Source: OCS155 cluster bacterium AG-333-G23
GTDB lineage: Bacteria > Actinomycetota > Acidimicrobiia > Actinomarinales > Actinomarinaceae
Assembly: GCA_003282445.1 (NCBI GenBank)
Contig: QBZE01000002.1
Span: forward strand, 72,752 to 132,172
DNA: 59,421 bases
Reading direction: 5' to 3'
The notes below the pieces were generated by a model. That model had not been told where the DNA came from. It saw nothing but the letters and a program-made list of their open reading frames with translations, and ran no database searches. The translations under genes and the position numbers were made by a program. Below, one piece after another: positions 16,294 through 25,075 of this stretch. The first letter of the stretch is position 1; each line of letters starts with the position of its first letter.

Positions 16294-17553
16294 TTAAATT
16301 CTTTCCGAGTTTGATAGATAATCAGTGCCTGTAGCATCAAATATTGGAACGTCGATTTCTTGAAAATTGATTTTAGAAAATTCAGAATGTGAAGTATGAA
16401 ATAGAATTAAGTCATAATTATCAAAATTACTTATATCCTGTTCTTTATTTACAGAAACATTTAGGTCAAGAGATTCAACATAAGGGTCATAAAATGAAAC
16501 ATTTACTCCTTTAGAAACTAAATTTTCAATAATATCGATAGAAGGAGATTCCCTAGTATCGCTAATGTCTTTCTTGTATGCAACACCTAAGATGAGAATA
16601 TTCGAGTTCTTCATAGGTTTTTGTAAAGAGTTCATCTTTTCTAATATTCTACTCACTATATAAGAGGGCATTGTATTGTTTATTTCCTGTGCTAACTCTA
16701 CAAACCTAACTGGTTTACCAATCTGTCGTGTTTTAAAAGACAAATAGTTTGGATCTATTGGTATGCAGTGACCCCCGACACCTGGACCGGGTCTAAATGA
16801 TTCAAACCCAAAAGGTTTGGTTTTTGCAGCTTCAACAACCTCCCATATGTCAATGTCCAACATATTACATAAGATTGCAAGCTCATTTATAAAAGCAATA
16901 TTTACATGCCTATATGTATTTTCAAGTAACTTCACCATCTCTGCTTCTTTTGTTCCGCTTACTTCTACAACCTCATCTATTATTTTTTCATAGAAATTTT
17001 TTATTTTTTTTGTTGAATTGTCATCAATACCACTAATAACTTTGGGTGTATTTTTAAAATTCCATGTTTCATTACCTGGATCAATTCGTTCAGGAGAGTA
17101 ACCAACATGAAAATCTTTACCTGCTTTCAGTTCACTTATTGACTCTATCTCTGGTATTAAAACTTCTATTGTTGTACCTGGATAAGTTGTAGATTCTAAA
17201 ATGATTACCTGATCTTTTGAAATATTTTCAGCAATTGTTCTAGCAGCTGCCTTAACATAGCTTAGATCAGGCTGATAATCTGTAAGAGGTGTTGGAACAC
17301 TTATAACTATATATTCACAATCTTTTAATGCTTCTGGTGAGTCGGAAATAGTAAGGTCTTTTTGAAGGGCTTTTTTTAGCATTTCGTCACTAATGTCTTC
17401 TATTGGAGAAGTGCCATTTTGTAATTTTTTTACCTTATCAGAATTATTATCATAACCAAATACGTTTAGCCCTGAATTACATGATTCGACTACTAAAGGA
17501 AGGCCAACATATCCAAGGCCTATAACTCCTAAATCTTGTTTAAATTTACTCAT
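16294..17553 (-). CDS. wecC: UDP-N-acetyl-D-mannosamine (or GlcNAc) 6-dehydrogenase, WecC-type
   Basis: The 419-residue protein shows the Rossmann motif GLGYVGLPL near residue 11, ESTTYPGTT, the family's SPERIDPGN and the catalytic-cysteine segment GVGGHCIPIDP. The C-terminal UDP-binding domain has the LGVAYKKDISDTRESPS signature. It oxidises the C6 hydroxyl of a UDP-N-acetylhexosamine to the uronic acid with NAD. Its immediate partner upstream is a 2-epimerase, so UDP-ManNAc to UDP-ManNAcA is most likely; UDP-GlcNAc dehydrogenase (WbpA-like) is the alternative. Two bases separate the genes. Confidence 0.87.
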   Translation of the reverse strand: MSKFKQDLGVIGLGYVGLPLVVESCNSGLNVFGYDNNSDKVKKLQNGTSPIEDISDEMLKKALQKDLTISDSPEALKDCEYIVISVPTPLTDYQPDLSYVKAAARTIAENISKDQVIILESTTYPGTTIEVLIPEIESISELKAGKDFHVGYSPERIDPGNETWNFKNTPKVISGIDDNSTKKIKNFYEKIIDEVVEVSGTKEAEMVKLLENTYRHVNIAFINELAILCNMLDIDIWEVVEAAKTKPFGFESFRPGPGVGGHCIPIDPNYLSFKTRQIGKPVRFVELAQEINNTMPSYIVSRILEKMNSLQKPMKNSNILILGVAYKKDISDTRESPSIDIIENLVSKGVNVSFYDPYVESLDLNVSVNKEQDISNFDNYDLILFHTSHSEFSKINFQEIDVPIFDATGTDYLSNSERI

Positions 17554-17555
17554 AA

Positions 17556-18635
17556 TTATTTGTACAAAATATTAAATATTCGTTCAGATGTTTTTCCATC
17601 CCAATTCTTGATTTTCATTTCATTAGAAAGTTTACTTGTAAGAGAATTATTTATTTCAGATATTATATTTTCTGTATTGAGACCAACAACCTTATTTGTG
17701 CCAAGTTCAACAGTAATAGGCCTTTCTGTTTCATTTCTTAATGTAAGGCAATTTATATTCATAAAAGTAGTCTCTTCCTGGAGGCCACCAGAATCTGTAA
17801 GAACTAGCGTAGACCCATTTACTAAACTTAAAAAATCTATATAAGACATAGGATCAACAAGTGAAACATTTTCAAGTTCTATAGAGTTTGTATCAATATA
17901 TTTTTTTAGACGTGGATGTGCAGGAAGGATTATTGAAAATTTATTTGTAAATTCGTTTAATGCATTGAAAATATTATTTAAATTTTCATTAGTTAGATTT
18001 GATGGTCTGTGTATTGTTGTCACAAAATAATTATTTTCAATTTTTAATTTTTCAAGAATATCACTTGTTCTATTTTTTATTTTTTCATGGTTCTTTTTTA
18101 GGGTATCTATCATAATGTTTCCAACAGAAAATATTTTTTTACTATCTATATTTTCATCAATTAAATTCTCTACTGCATCATCTGACGGTGCAAATAAATA
18201 ATCACTTATTGAATCAACAACTATTCTGTTTCTTTCTTCTGGCATTTCCATATTTCTAGACCTTAGACCAGATTCAACATGGAACAATTCTATCTTCTTA
18301 TTTTTAGCAGCTAACGAGGCAGCCAGTGTTGAGGTGACATCTCCAAAGACACCTACTCTACTTAATACATTCTTATTAAAAATATCGTCTAATGCCTCCA
18401 ACATGTAACTTAGCTGTTCATTCATATTTACTGTTGGAGTTTCTAAAGTTATATCTGGATTTCTTATATTTAAATCATCAAAAATATTTGATGACATCTT
18501 TTTATCTTTATGTTGTCCAGTATGAATAAATAAAGTATTTATATTATTTTCTTCAAAATATTCAAGAAGAGGTGCAGCTTTTACAAAATTTGGCCTCGTT
18601 CCTACAACAAGAGCAACATCATATTTTTCTTTCAC
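17556..18635 (-). CDS. wecB: UDP-N-acetylglucosamine 2-epimerase (non-hydrolysing)
   Basis: The 359-residue GT-B-fold epimerase shows GTRPNFVKAAPL at the N terminus, FVHTGQHK-like FIHTGQHKD, GDVTSTLAA, HVESGLRSRNMEMPEERNR and the C-terminal DSGGLQEE. It interconverts UDP-GlcNAc and UDP-ManNAc. Pairing with the dehydrogenase directly downstream gives UDP-ManNAcA. It is transcribed divergently from the glycosyltransferase at 18688, with 52 bases between the starts for both promoters. Confidence 0.9.
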   Translation of the reverse strand: MKEKYDVALVVGTRPNFVKAAPLLEYFEENNINTLFIHTGQHKDKKMSSNIFDDLNIRNPDITLETPTVNMNEQLSYMLEALDDIFNKNVLSRVGVFGDVTSTLAASLAAKNKKIELFHVESGLRSRNMEMPEERNRIVVDSISDYLFAPSDDAVENLIDENIDSKKIFSVGNIMIDTLKKNHEKIKNRTSDILEKLKIENNYFVTTIHRPSNLTNENLNNIFNALNEFTNKFSIILPAHPRLKKYIDTNSIELENVSLVDPMSYIDFLSLVNGSTLVLTDSGGLQEETTFMNINCLTLRNETERPITVELGTNKVVGLNTENIISEINNSLTSKLSNEMKIKNWDGKTSERIFNILYK

Positions 18636-18687
18636 TACTTAATGATTTTAGTAATCAAATAGTTCTTATTGAACAACTATCATTGAA

Positions 18688-19653
18688 ATGGTGAATAAAA
18701 AAATAGTACTTAATGTTTGTGGGGTAAAGTCTTTAGGTGGATTAAAACTATTCCTTGAGTCTTTTGATTACTTTGCTGAATCAGGTAACAAATTAATAGT
18801 TTTATATTCTGAATTACCTTTTTATAAAGACCTACAAAACCAGTTTTTAGATAGTGAGTTAGTTAAATTTGTCTATGTAAAACAAAAAAGATTTTTACAT
18901 CCTTATCTAAACTTTTTTTTAAGTAGAAGTACCAAAGAAAAAATAAACTCAAGTAACGCAATTATTCATTATGGAAATTTTGGATTTAAAACAAAAATTA
19001 AGTCTTTTGTTTTAATCCAGAATGTACTTCCACTAGTAAAAAATGATTTCCGTAATAGTCTTCTAAGGTACTTTATTTTAAGAAGTAGTAAGATTTCAGA
19101 TCATGTCCTTGTTCAGCTTGAACACTTAAAAGACTACCTTCCAGTTGAAGAAAGGAATAAAATTATCGAGATTGGCGAAATTGTTGAGAAATCTGTACCA
19201 CTTTCTAATACAAATGGAGGAATAGTTTGTTTTGGAAGCGAAATCCCTAATAAAAATTTTCAATTCATTCTTAAAGCACTAAAAAATATTTCTAATAGAA
19301 ACCGCATAACAATTATTAATCCTGTAAGCAATATTAAAGAATTTAGTTGTGTGACTACTTCAAATAATGCAGAAACTATGAAAATATTATCTGAAAATGA
19401 AATTTATTTTCATGCCAGTAACTTTGAAACAGTTGGCTTACCATTATATGAGGCACAAGAATTAGGTCTTAAGGTAGTTGCTCCATCAAGTCCTTATACA
19501 CAATATTTTGATAAAGACAGTACTTTTCTTTATGAAGTCAATAATGTTAATGACGCTGTGGAAAAAATAAATTTAGCAATCGAAAGTAAGTCAAAAAATA
19601 TACAAGCCTTAAATTACTCAGAAAACTGGGCAAAAGTTTTAGGACTAATTTAA
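18688..19653 (+). CDS. Glycosyltransferase, GT4-like
   Basis: This 321-residue protein looks like a GT-B glycosyltransferase. The second half has VCFGSEIPNKNFQFILKAL, the typical start of the nucleotide-sugar-binding domain. ASNFETVGLPLYEAQELG follows, corresponding to the EGFGLPxxEAxxxG motif of GT4. The N-terminal acceptor domain starts with VCGVKSLGG. Donor and acceptor are unknown. It is a single-gene plus-strand unit between two minus-strand operons, and its stop overlaps the opposing gene by 9 bases. Confidence 0.75.
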   Translation: MVNKKIVLNVCGVKSLGGLKLFLESFDYFAESGNKLIVLYSELPFYKDLQNQFLDSELVKFVYVKQKRFLHPYLNFFLSRSTKEKINSSNAIIHYGNFGFKTKIKSFVLIQNVLPLVKNDFRNSLLRYFILRSSKISDHVLVQLEHLKDYLPVEERNKIIEIGEIVEKSVPLSNTNGGIVCFGSEIPNKNFQFILKALKNISNRNRITIINPVSNIKEFSCVTTSNNAETMKILSENEIYFHASNFETVGLPLYEAQELGLKVVAPSSPYTQYFDKDSTFLYEVNNVNDAVEKINLAIESKSKNIQALNYSENWAKVLGLI

Positions 19654-20874
19654 AATCTCTGTTATTGAATTTGATGTATATTTTTCAATAAATAATTCTT
19701 TATTAAAAGTTGAAATATCTTTATAGAAAGAATTTAATTGATTTAACAAATTTTCCTTATTAGATGTTTCCGATATGATAAATAAGTTTTGAAATTCATT
19801 AGCAATATTTTTTACAGGATCGTTTTCAACTTCAGAAAAATGTATGACAGGTTTTCCTGTTGAAATATATTCAATAACCTTACTAGGTATTTGTGTAGTG
19901 TTTAAATTGCCAATAGAGACTAAACAATGAAAAGCGCCAGCCATTAATTTCAACGCTTCTTCTCTCTCAACAATAGAGTGAAAAATTGAATTCAATTCCT
20001 TGTTGTGTGAAGCTATTACATTTTTTGAATCATCATTTACATACCAATGAAATTCAATATTTTCCGCCTCTTTAAAAAAATTCATAAAATTTTTAGGTGA
20101 TCTCACTCCTTTAGTGAAAACACCAAAATATCCAAATTTTTTAGGATTTGAATTGTAGTTGTATTCTAAAGAAGCTGAATATATTTCTTCCTTAAAATTA
20201 CTAATAGGATTTCCTATATAAGTTTTTATTGTTTCTATATCAAAATAATCAATATGCGCAGATCTAGCGTCTTCATGAGTAAATATAATTTTGCTAGCTA
20301 AAGAATAAAATTTATTTTCATAATATCTATTTAACAAGCCATACAATATTCTATTATTTTCCGGTGCATCTTTTTTTAATGTAAATGGATCGCCTATATC
20401 CATTACCCATTCTTTTTTATTTTTTTTATTTATAATGTAAGCCGCTATATGAGATGAGAATGGAAGGCTAACACTTATTATTTGGTCATAATCTATATTT
20501 AAATTTTTTTTATTTCTATATATGGATAACAACCAAAACATCGAATAATCTGGCCATGCGAAAGTTTTCACAATAATTCTGTATATTTTTTTCAAAGTCT
20601 TATAAAACAATCTTTTTATGAAATTACTTTTTGAGAGGTTATTAGATTTTTCTCTCATCTGGCTTACAACACTACTAGAGCTCTTGCTACCAACATAAAT
20701 AATATTTTTTTCTTCATCTAATTGTTGAGTTCCCGTTACAACAGTTACTTCATGTCCTTTATTGATAAGATCATCTACAATCAATTTCCACCTTGTAGTT
20801 CTAGGACTTACATGTGGTAAGTACTGATGAGTAACTACTAATATTTTCTTTCTTTTATCGTTCATTTTTTTCAT
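19645..20874 (-). CDS. Glycosyltransferase family 4
   Basis: The 409-residue protein starts with VVTHQYLPHVSPRTTRW and a HEVTVVTG segment, typical of GT4 enzymes with a donor-independent N-terminal domain. Near residue 100 is WPDYSMFW, found in this subgroup, and GYFGVFTKG opens the second Rossmann domain. PSKVIEYISTGKPVIHF corresponds to the donor-binding PxKxxEYxAxGxPVI motif. It is the last gene of a minus-strand operon that starts with the AsnB homologue and overlaps the polymerase gene by 20 bases. Confidence 0.82.
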   Translation of the reverse strand: MKKMNDKRKKILVVTHQYLPHVSPRTTRWKLIVDDLINKGHEVTVVTGTQQLDEEKNIIYVGSKSSSSVVSQMREKSNNLSKSNFIKRLFYKTLKKIYRIIVKTFAWPDYSMFWLLSIYRNKKNLNIDYDQIISVSLPFSSHIAAYIINKKNKKEWVMDIGDPFTLKKDAPENNRILYGLLNRYYENKFYSLASKIIFTHEDARSAHIDYFDIETIKTYIGNPISNFKEEIYSASLEYNYNSNPKKFGYFGVFTKGVRSPKNFMNFFKEAENIEFHWYVNDDSKNVIASHNKELNSIFHSIVEREEALKLMAGAFHCLVSIGNLNTTQIPSKVIEYISTGKPVIHFSEVENDPVKNIANEFQNLFIISETSNKENLLNQLNSFYKDISTFNKELFIEKYTSNSITEILN

Positions 20875-22240
20875 TTAATGTAATTAAACCAATAGATACT
20901 GCTAAAGATAACCCTAATTCTTCTGCTTGAAAGAAATACATAAGCAAAATAATGAAAAAATTAATAAATAAATATAAATTTAAATCATTAAAACTATTCA
21001 ATAATTTCCTAAATAGAGCAAAGATGATAGATGTGAACCAAGCTATCCCTATAAGTCCTGAGGATAGATATATATTTACATATAAGTTATTGAACGAAAC
21101 TATTTGTCCAGGATTTCTAAATACTATCTGACCTTCTTTTTCTTGTTTAGACATTTCTTCAAATTCATAAGAGTAATCAATATTTGATGCTCCTAAGCCA
21201 CCACCAAATATTTTTATATTTTCAGAAGATATATAGCTTCTTAAAAATGAAATATTTTCAAAAGCATCAATACCTCCCGAAGAAATAAGAGTAACCCTAG
21301 TGAATATACTCTTGGTAACGCTTTCAGAATTTTTTGCTTCATCTAATTTATCATCATAAAGAGAGCAATTACATTTATCGGATGATTCCGGTGGACACAT
21401 TGTCGGATCTAAAGCTGGAAATTTATAAGACAAATTATTTCCTAAAATACTTACAACTAAAATCATGACAATAGGAATTAATAAATAAAAATTGAATGAT
21501 TTATTTTTTATTGTCCAAATTAATGAAGCAACTAGGAAAGCAAGGATTACGCTTATTACTCCCGTCAAACTTCTTGTTAAAACCATTGCCAATAGTGGAA
21601 TCAATGAAACAAAATACCAATAATTTTTCTTCTTTGCTAAAAAAAACGTCAAAGGAATAGTTGGAGCTAGCCATACCGCAAGAAAACTTGGTTCTCTAAA
21701 AGTTCCATAATTTCTCAAAATAGAACATGCTCTTTTAATTGGTTGTGTCCACCCCCCTGATCCAGGTCTGGACCTTGTGAAATCTGGCACATCTAGGAAA
21801 TAAGAGAAGTATGAATAAAGTGAGAATAAAGAAACTAGTACTCCTACATAAACTAAATATTCAATTATCTTTTCTTTATTTAAATGGTCACTGATGAAAT
21901 GTATTGCCCAAATTCCAGCAATAAATCCAAGCAGTTTTAAAAGTCGTAAAGTTATATATTGAGAAAAAGTTGTTGACGCATATTCAGGAAGAATGCTATC
22001 AAAAGATACTGCCCTAATTACTGTTACGCAAAAAATATAAAATAGCCAGATTCTTAATGACGGAAGCTCATCAAATTCATAATCAAACCCAAAGAAATAG
22101 TTAATTATATACAATCCAATCATTAGGGCAATGCCGATCCACGGAAGAGGTATTGCATACATTGAAAAAGCATCCATTGCCTCTAAAAATATAGAAAGAA
22201 TAAAAATGAAAACTATTGGATTTATATTTTTTAACTTCAA
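20855..22240 (-). CDS. O-antigen polymerase/ligase-like membrane protein (Wzy family)
   Basis: This 461-residue integral membrane protein has roughly ten to twelve hydrophobic segments and a large external loop (about 270-390) near the C-terminal third, the topology of Wzy polymerases and WaaL ligases. Typical features are FREPSFLAVWLAP near residue 180 and VLTRSLTGVISVILAFL, with a loop ending in FNNLYVNIYLSSGLIGI. The loop holds an unusual cysteine cluster, MCPPESSDKCNCS. It would polymerise lipid-linked repeats outside the membrane. It is coupled by ATGA to the heparinase-fold gene upstream. Confidence 0.75.
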   Translation of the reverse strand: MKLKNINPIVFIFILSIFLEAMDAFSMYAIPLPWIGIALMIGLYIINYFFGFDYEFDELPSLRIWLFYIFCVTVIRAVSFDSILPEYASTTFSQYITLRLLKLLGFIAGIWAIHFISDHLNKEKIIEYLVYVGVLVSLFSLYSYFSYFLDVPDFTRSRPGSGGWTQPIKRACSILRNYGTFREPSFLAVWLAPTIPLTFFLAKKKNYWYFVSLIPLLAMVLTRSLTGVISVILAFLVASLIWTIKNKSFNFYLLIPIVMILVVSILGNNLSYKFPALDPTMCPPESSDKCNCSLYDDKLDEAKNSESVTKSIFTRVTLISSGGIDAFENISFLRSYISSENIKIFGGGLGASNIDYSYEFEEMSKQEKEGQIVFRNPGQIVSFNNLYVNIYLSSGLIGIAWFTSIIFALFRKLLNSFNDLNLYLFINFFIILLMYFFQAEELGLSLAVSIGLITLNEKNER

Positions 22241-23853
22241 CTTATTCTTTTATACCCTTCAGAAAATTGAACTTTAACTCCATTTTTATCTTCTCCCCAT
22301 GATGAATACTGTTTTAATTCAATATCTTTGGAATAATCCTCAATTGTTACTATTCCGTTTTGAATTTGAATTTTTCTATATATTCTTTTGCCATAAAAGT
22401 CTGCATACCCCAAGAAACCGTTCTTGTCATAAGTTAATACTTCACCATCACTCATATAATTTAATCGAAAACAATCAAACTCATCTTCATTTGGAAATTT
22501 AATATCTGCTCTAGGTCCCCAATGGTAACCTAGTGATCGGAATTTATTTCTTAATTCAGTATTGTCCGTATATGTACCTGTTCCAGGGTCTCTTGCAATC
22601 CAATTTCTATTTGTAAAACACTCTATTGCAAGTTGATCATAATGTGAATGACCTCCAACTCCATTCTGTCCAAGAGGACCACAACGTATACTAAAATATT
22701 CATCTTCATTTCTCCAGATATAAATACCAAAATCTTTAAAACAATAAGCTTGATAATCCTTAGAAAATACCTCAATGGGGCTATGCGTGACTTTCTTATA
22801 CTCAGTTAGGATTGGTATTTCAGATTTAATTTCATTATTAAATTTTTCTCTTATTTCACTATCCTCTTTTGAATCTTTATAAAGGTTTTCAATCAAATTA
22901 ATTAACCATTCCATTTTTAGGGGCTTATCTTCATCAAAAGCAAAGTAAAATAACCTTCCCGAATCATTATCTCCAATTTGAGATAATTCACCTTTGTTCA
23001 TTAATACTGACAAAATTAGTCTATTTGATTTTATTATCTCTTCAATCCTGGGTAAAAGATTTGAATCTTTGTCAATTTCTTCTATTGCAAGCTTACATAA
23101 AATCATAGCCTCAGTAACAAAAGCTGAATAATGAGTTGATCCTTCAAAATTTGTTCCATCTTTATAAAATTGCTTACTCAACTCAACTTCCAATTCATCG
23201 TGATAAAATTTAAATTCTTCTTCATGTTCATTAAATGAAAATGTAGCAATAGTTAACAATAAAGAAGTGAGCTCTATAAGGTAATGATTTCCTACTACAT
23301 CGCCTTCATTTTCCAAATTATTACTGATATATTCATAATGCTGGCTAATAAAAGTAGTCAACAAATCTGTATTATTTCCAAAAATTAAAGCATCTGCAGA
23401 TCCATCTTCAATAGCTAAAAGATGGAAAATTAGATTTATATTTCTTATAGCAACATCCATGGGGCTGTTCCAGTAAATCAATGGTAAGTTATTTATATCA
23501 ATAGTTCCTCCATTGGCTTTTTGTAAGTATTGAAACCTGGAAGCCTCATAAGGCACTTTCACATCAGCAACATTAAAAAATGCTGGTTTTAATTTCTTAT
23601 TTGAAAAATCATAATTTGAAAATATATCTTTAGACAATTTATATCCATTAGATACCTTGCCAAAAATTTTTAAACTATCGTTTAAATTAACTTCATCTTC
23701 AGGAGATGGCTTACAATGAGTATTGATAAATTTTTCATAATTGGTTTTTCTCCTTTCGAATAATTTGAATTCAGATGGAATACTTATTTTTACACCAAAA
23801 AGATATCTCAAATTATATTTAATTTTACGTAAAAGAGTATTAAAGAGTTTCAT
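22237..23853 (-). CDS. Heparinase II/III-family protein
   Basis: This 538-residue protein has an alpha/alpha toroid-like first half, including GTNFEGSTHYSAFVTEA (about 237-253). A beta-rich second half contains NGVGGHSHYDQLAIE and WIARDPGTGTYTD, the conserved elements of the heparinase II/III C-terminal domain. Characterised relatives are polysaccharide lyases acting on uronic-acid glycans. There is no signal peptide, so a cytoplasmic or membrane-peripheral role in glycan synthesis is more likely than secreted degradation. It lies between the flippase and the polymerase genes, overlapping both, as do many heparinase-like proteins of O-antigen clusters. Confidence 0.8.
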   Translation of the reverse strand: MKLFNTLLRKIKYNLRYLFGVKISIPSEFKLFERRKTNYEKFINTHCKPSPEDEVNLNDSLKIFGKVSNGYKLSKDIFSNYDFSNKKLKPAFFNVADVKVPYEASRFQYLQKANGGTIDINNLPLIYWNSPMDVAIRNINLIFHLLAIEDGSADALIFGNNTDLLTTFISQHYEYISNNLENEGDVVGNHYLIELTSLLLTIATFSFNEHEEEFKFYHDELEVELSKQFYKDGTNFEGSTHYSAFVTEAMILCKLAIEEIDKDSNLLPRIEEIIKSNRLILSVLMNKGELSQIGDNDSGRLFYFAFDEDKPLKMEWLINLIENLYKDSKEDSEIREKFNNEIKSEIPILTEYKKVTHSPIEVFSKDYQAYCFKDFGIYIWRNEDEYFSIRCGPLGQNGVGGHSHYDQLAIECFTNRNWIARDPGTGTYTDNTELRNKFRSLGYHWGPRADIKFPNEDEFDCFRLNYMSDGEVLTYDKNGFLGYADFYGKRIYRKIQIQNGIVTIEDYSKDIELKQYSSWGEDKNGVKVQFSEGYKRIS

Positions 23854-25075
23854 TAGATTTCCTGAAACTATATGTCGTTAGCCCAGCAATTAAAACTTGT
23901 GAAATAATAATTGAAAGTACTGCTGGATTGTATCCTATCCTATGCATTAGAAAGTAAACACCGTAAGAAAATATTGCACCTATCGATATAGCTTTTGTTA
24001 AATTAATTTCAAAATTTAAGGCTCTTGAAAAAATTATGTTTATCCTTGACCAAACCATAACGGGTAAGCAAAAAAGAATAGATGAAGCATATGTTGATAC
24101 ATGACTGAATTCATCACCTAATAAAGAAACAAATATATCTCCAGCAAGACCTTTAACTAAGAAAAATAATATAGGAATGGAAAAAGAAAAGATAAAAACT
24201 TTTCTTAACCTTGTTCTAATTGCTGTAACTTCATCTTTGTTCTTTGCTTTTGATAATTCTGGAAATATAATATCTAAACTAGCTGCAAGTAATTGAAAGA
24301 TTATTTCTAATATCCTTCTTGACCATGCAAGAATGCCTAAAAGTGATCCTGAATAAAAAAGCCCAAGTAGAACTATGTCTAATTCTGAGATAAGTGCACT
24401 TGAAAAACTTGTTAATACCATTTTTTTTCCAGATTTAGTTAACTCTGTTCTTGTTTCTTTATTTGTATTATTATTTAGTTCATTTTTAGGTATGTACAAG
24501 TGAGCAACTATAAAAAAGATATACAATACAACAGCCTGATAAACAATTACCCATATTATTGAAAAACCTTGAGATACTATTATCCAAGCACCTAGACCAT
24601 ACAAAATAGTTCTTAATATTATCTGTTTTGAAGTAATAACAAAGTTTCCTTGTGCCTGATAATAAGCCAAAGCAATATGAATCATCTCATTAAACACAAA
24701 TCCTACTAAGAATAAAGAAGTCATTGTATAATCTCTTCCAAAAATTATTGTCAGAGGAATTAACAGAATTAAAGATAACAATAAGTTACGAATCACTAAA
24801 TAATAAGAGTTATAAAAAATTTCTTTTGAATATTCAATATTTTGAGCCCTGCCTTTAGTAACTACAAGAGCTAGCGAAAGAACTGTTGCCGTTCCAATTA
24901 AGACAGACAAACTTTTTGCTGAAGCATATTCACCATATATTTCAGCACCGTATACTCGACTAATAATTGTTATTAAAAAAAAGTTAACTATTAATAGGGT
25001 CAATTGCATTAAAGAGATGTAAACAGTATTCTCTTTCCAATTTCTAATCAATTCGCAACCCTTGTCATATGCCAT
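23840..25075 (-). CDS. Polysaccharide flippase, Wzx/MATE-like
   Basis: The 411-residue protein has about twelve hydrophobic segments. Its N-terminal LTLLIVNFFLITIISRVYGAEIYGEYASAKSL pattern (ISRxxGxExYGxYA) is the hallmark of the polysaccharide biosynthesis/Wzx family, and SFSSALISELDIVLLGLF in the middle matches the second repeat start. It flips undecaprenyl-linked repeat units across the cytoplasmic membrane. It is the only flippase in the island. The ATG at 25075 overlaps the asnB-like gene by 28 bases; a later start at the Met before QLTLLIV is possible. Confidence 0.87.
   Translation of the reverse strand: MAYDKGCELIRNWKENTVYISLMQLTLLIVNFFLITIISRVYGAEIYGEYASAKSLSVLIGTATVLSLALVVTKGRAQNIEYSKEIFYNSYYLVIRNLLLSLILLIPLTIIFGRDYTMTSLFLVGFVFNEMIHIALAYYQAQGNFVITSKQIILRTILYGLGAWIIVSQGFSIIWVIVYQAVVLYIFFIVAHLYIPKNELNNNTNKETRTELTKSGKKMVLTSFSSALISELDIVLLGLFYSGSLLGILAWSRRILEIIFQLLAASLDIIFPELSKAKNKDEVTAIRTRLRKVFIFSFSIPILFFLVKGLAGDIFVSLLGDEFSHVSTYASSILFCLPVMVWSRINIIFSRALNFEINLTKAISIGAIFSYGVYFLMHRIGYNPAVLSIIISQVLIAGLTTYSFRKSNETL

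Noticed and set aside
22237-23853. Heparinase-fold protein as a secreted degradative lyase
   Set aside because: There is no signal peptide or anchor, and the gene is embedded in a synthesis operon with overlaps on both sides.
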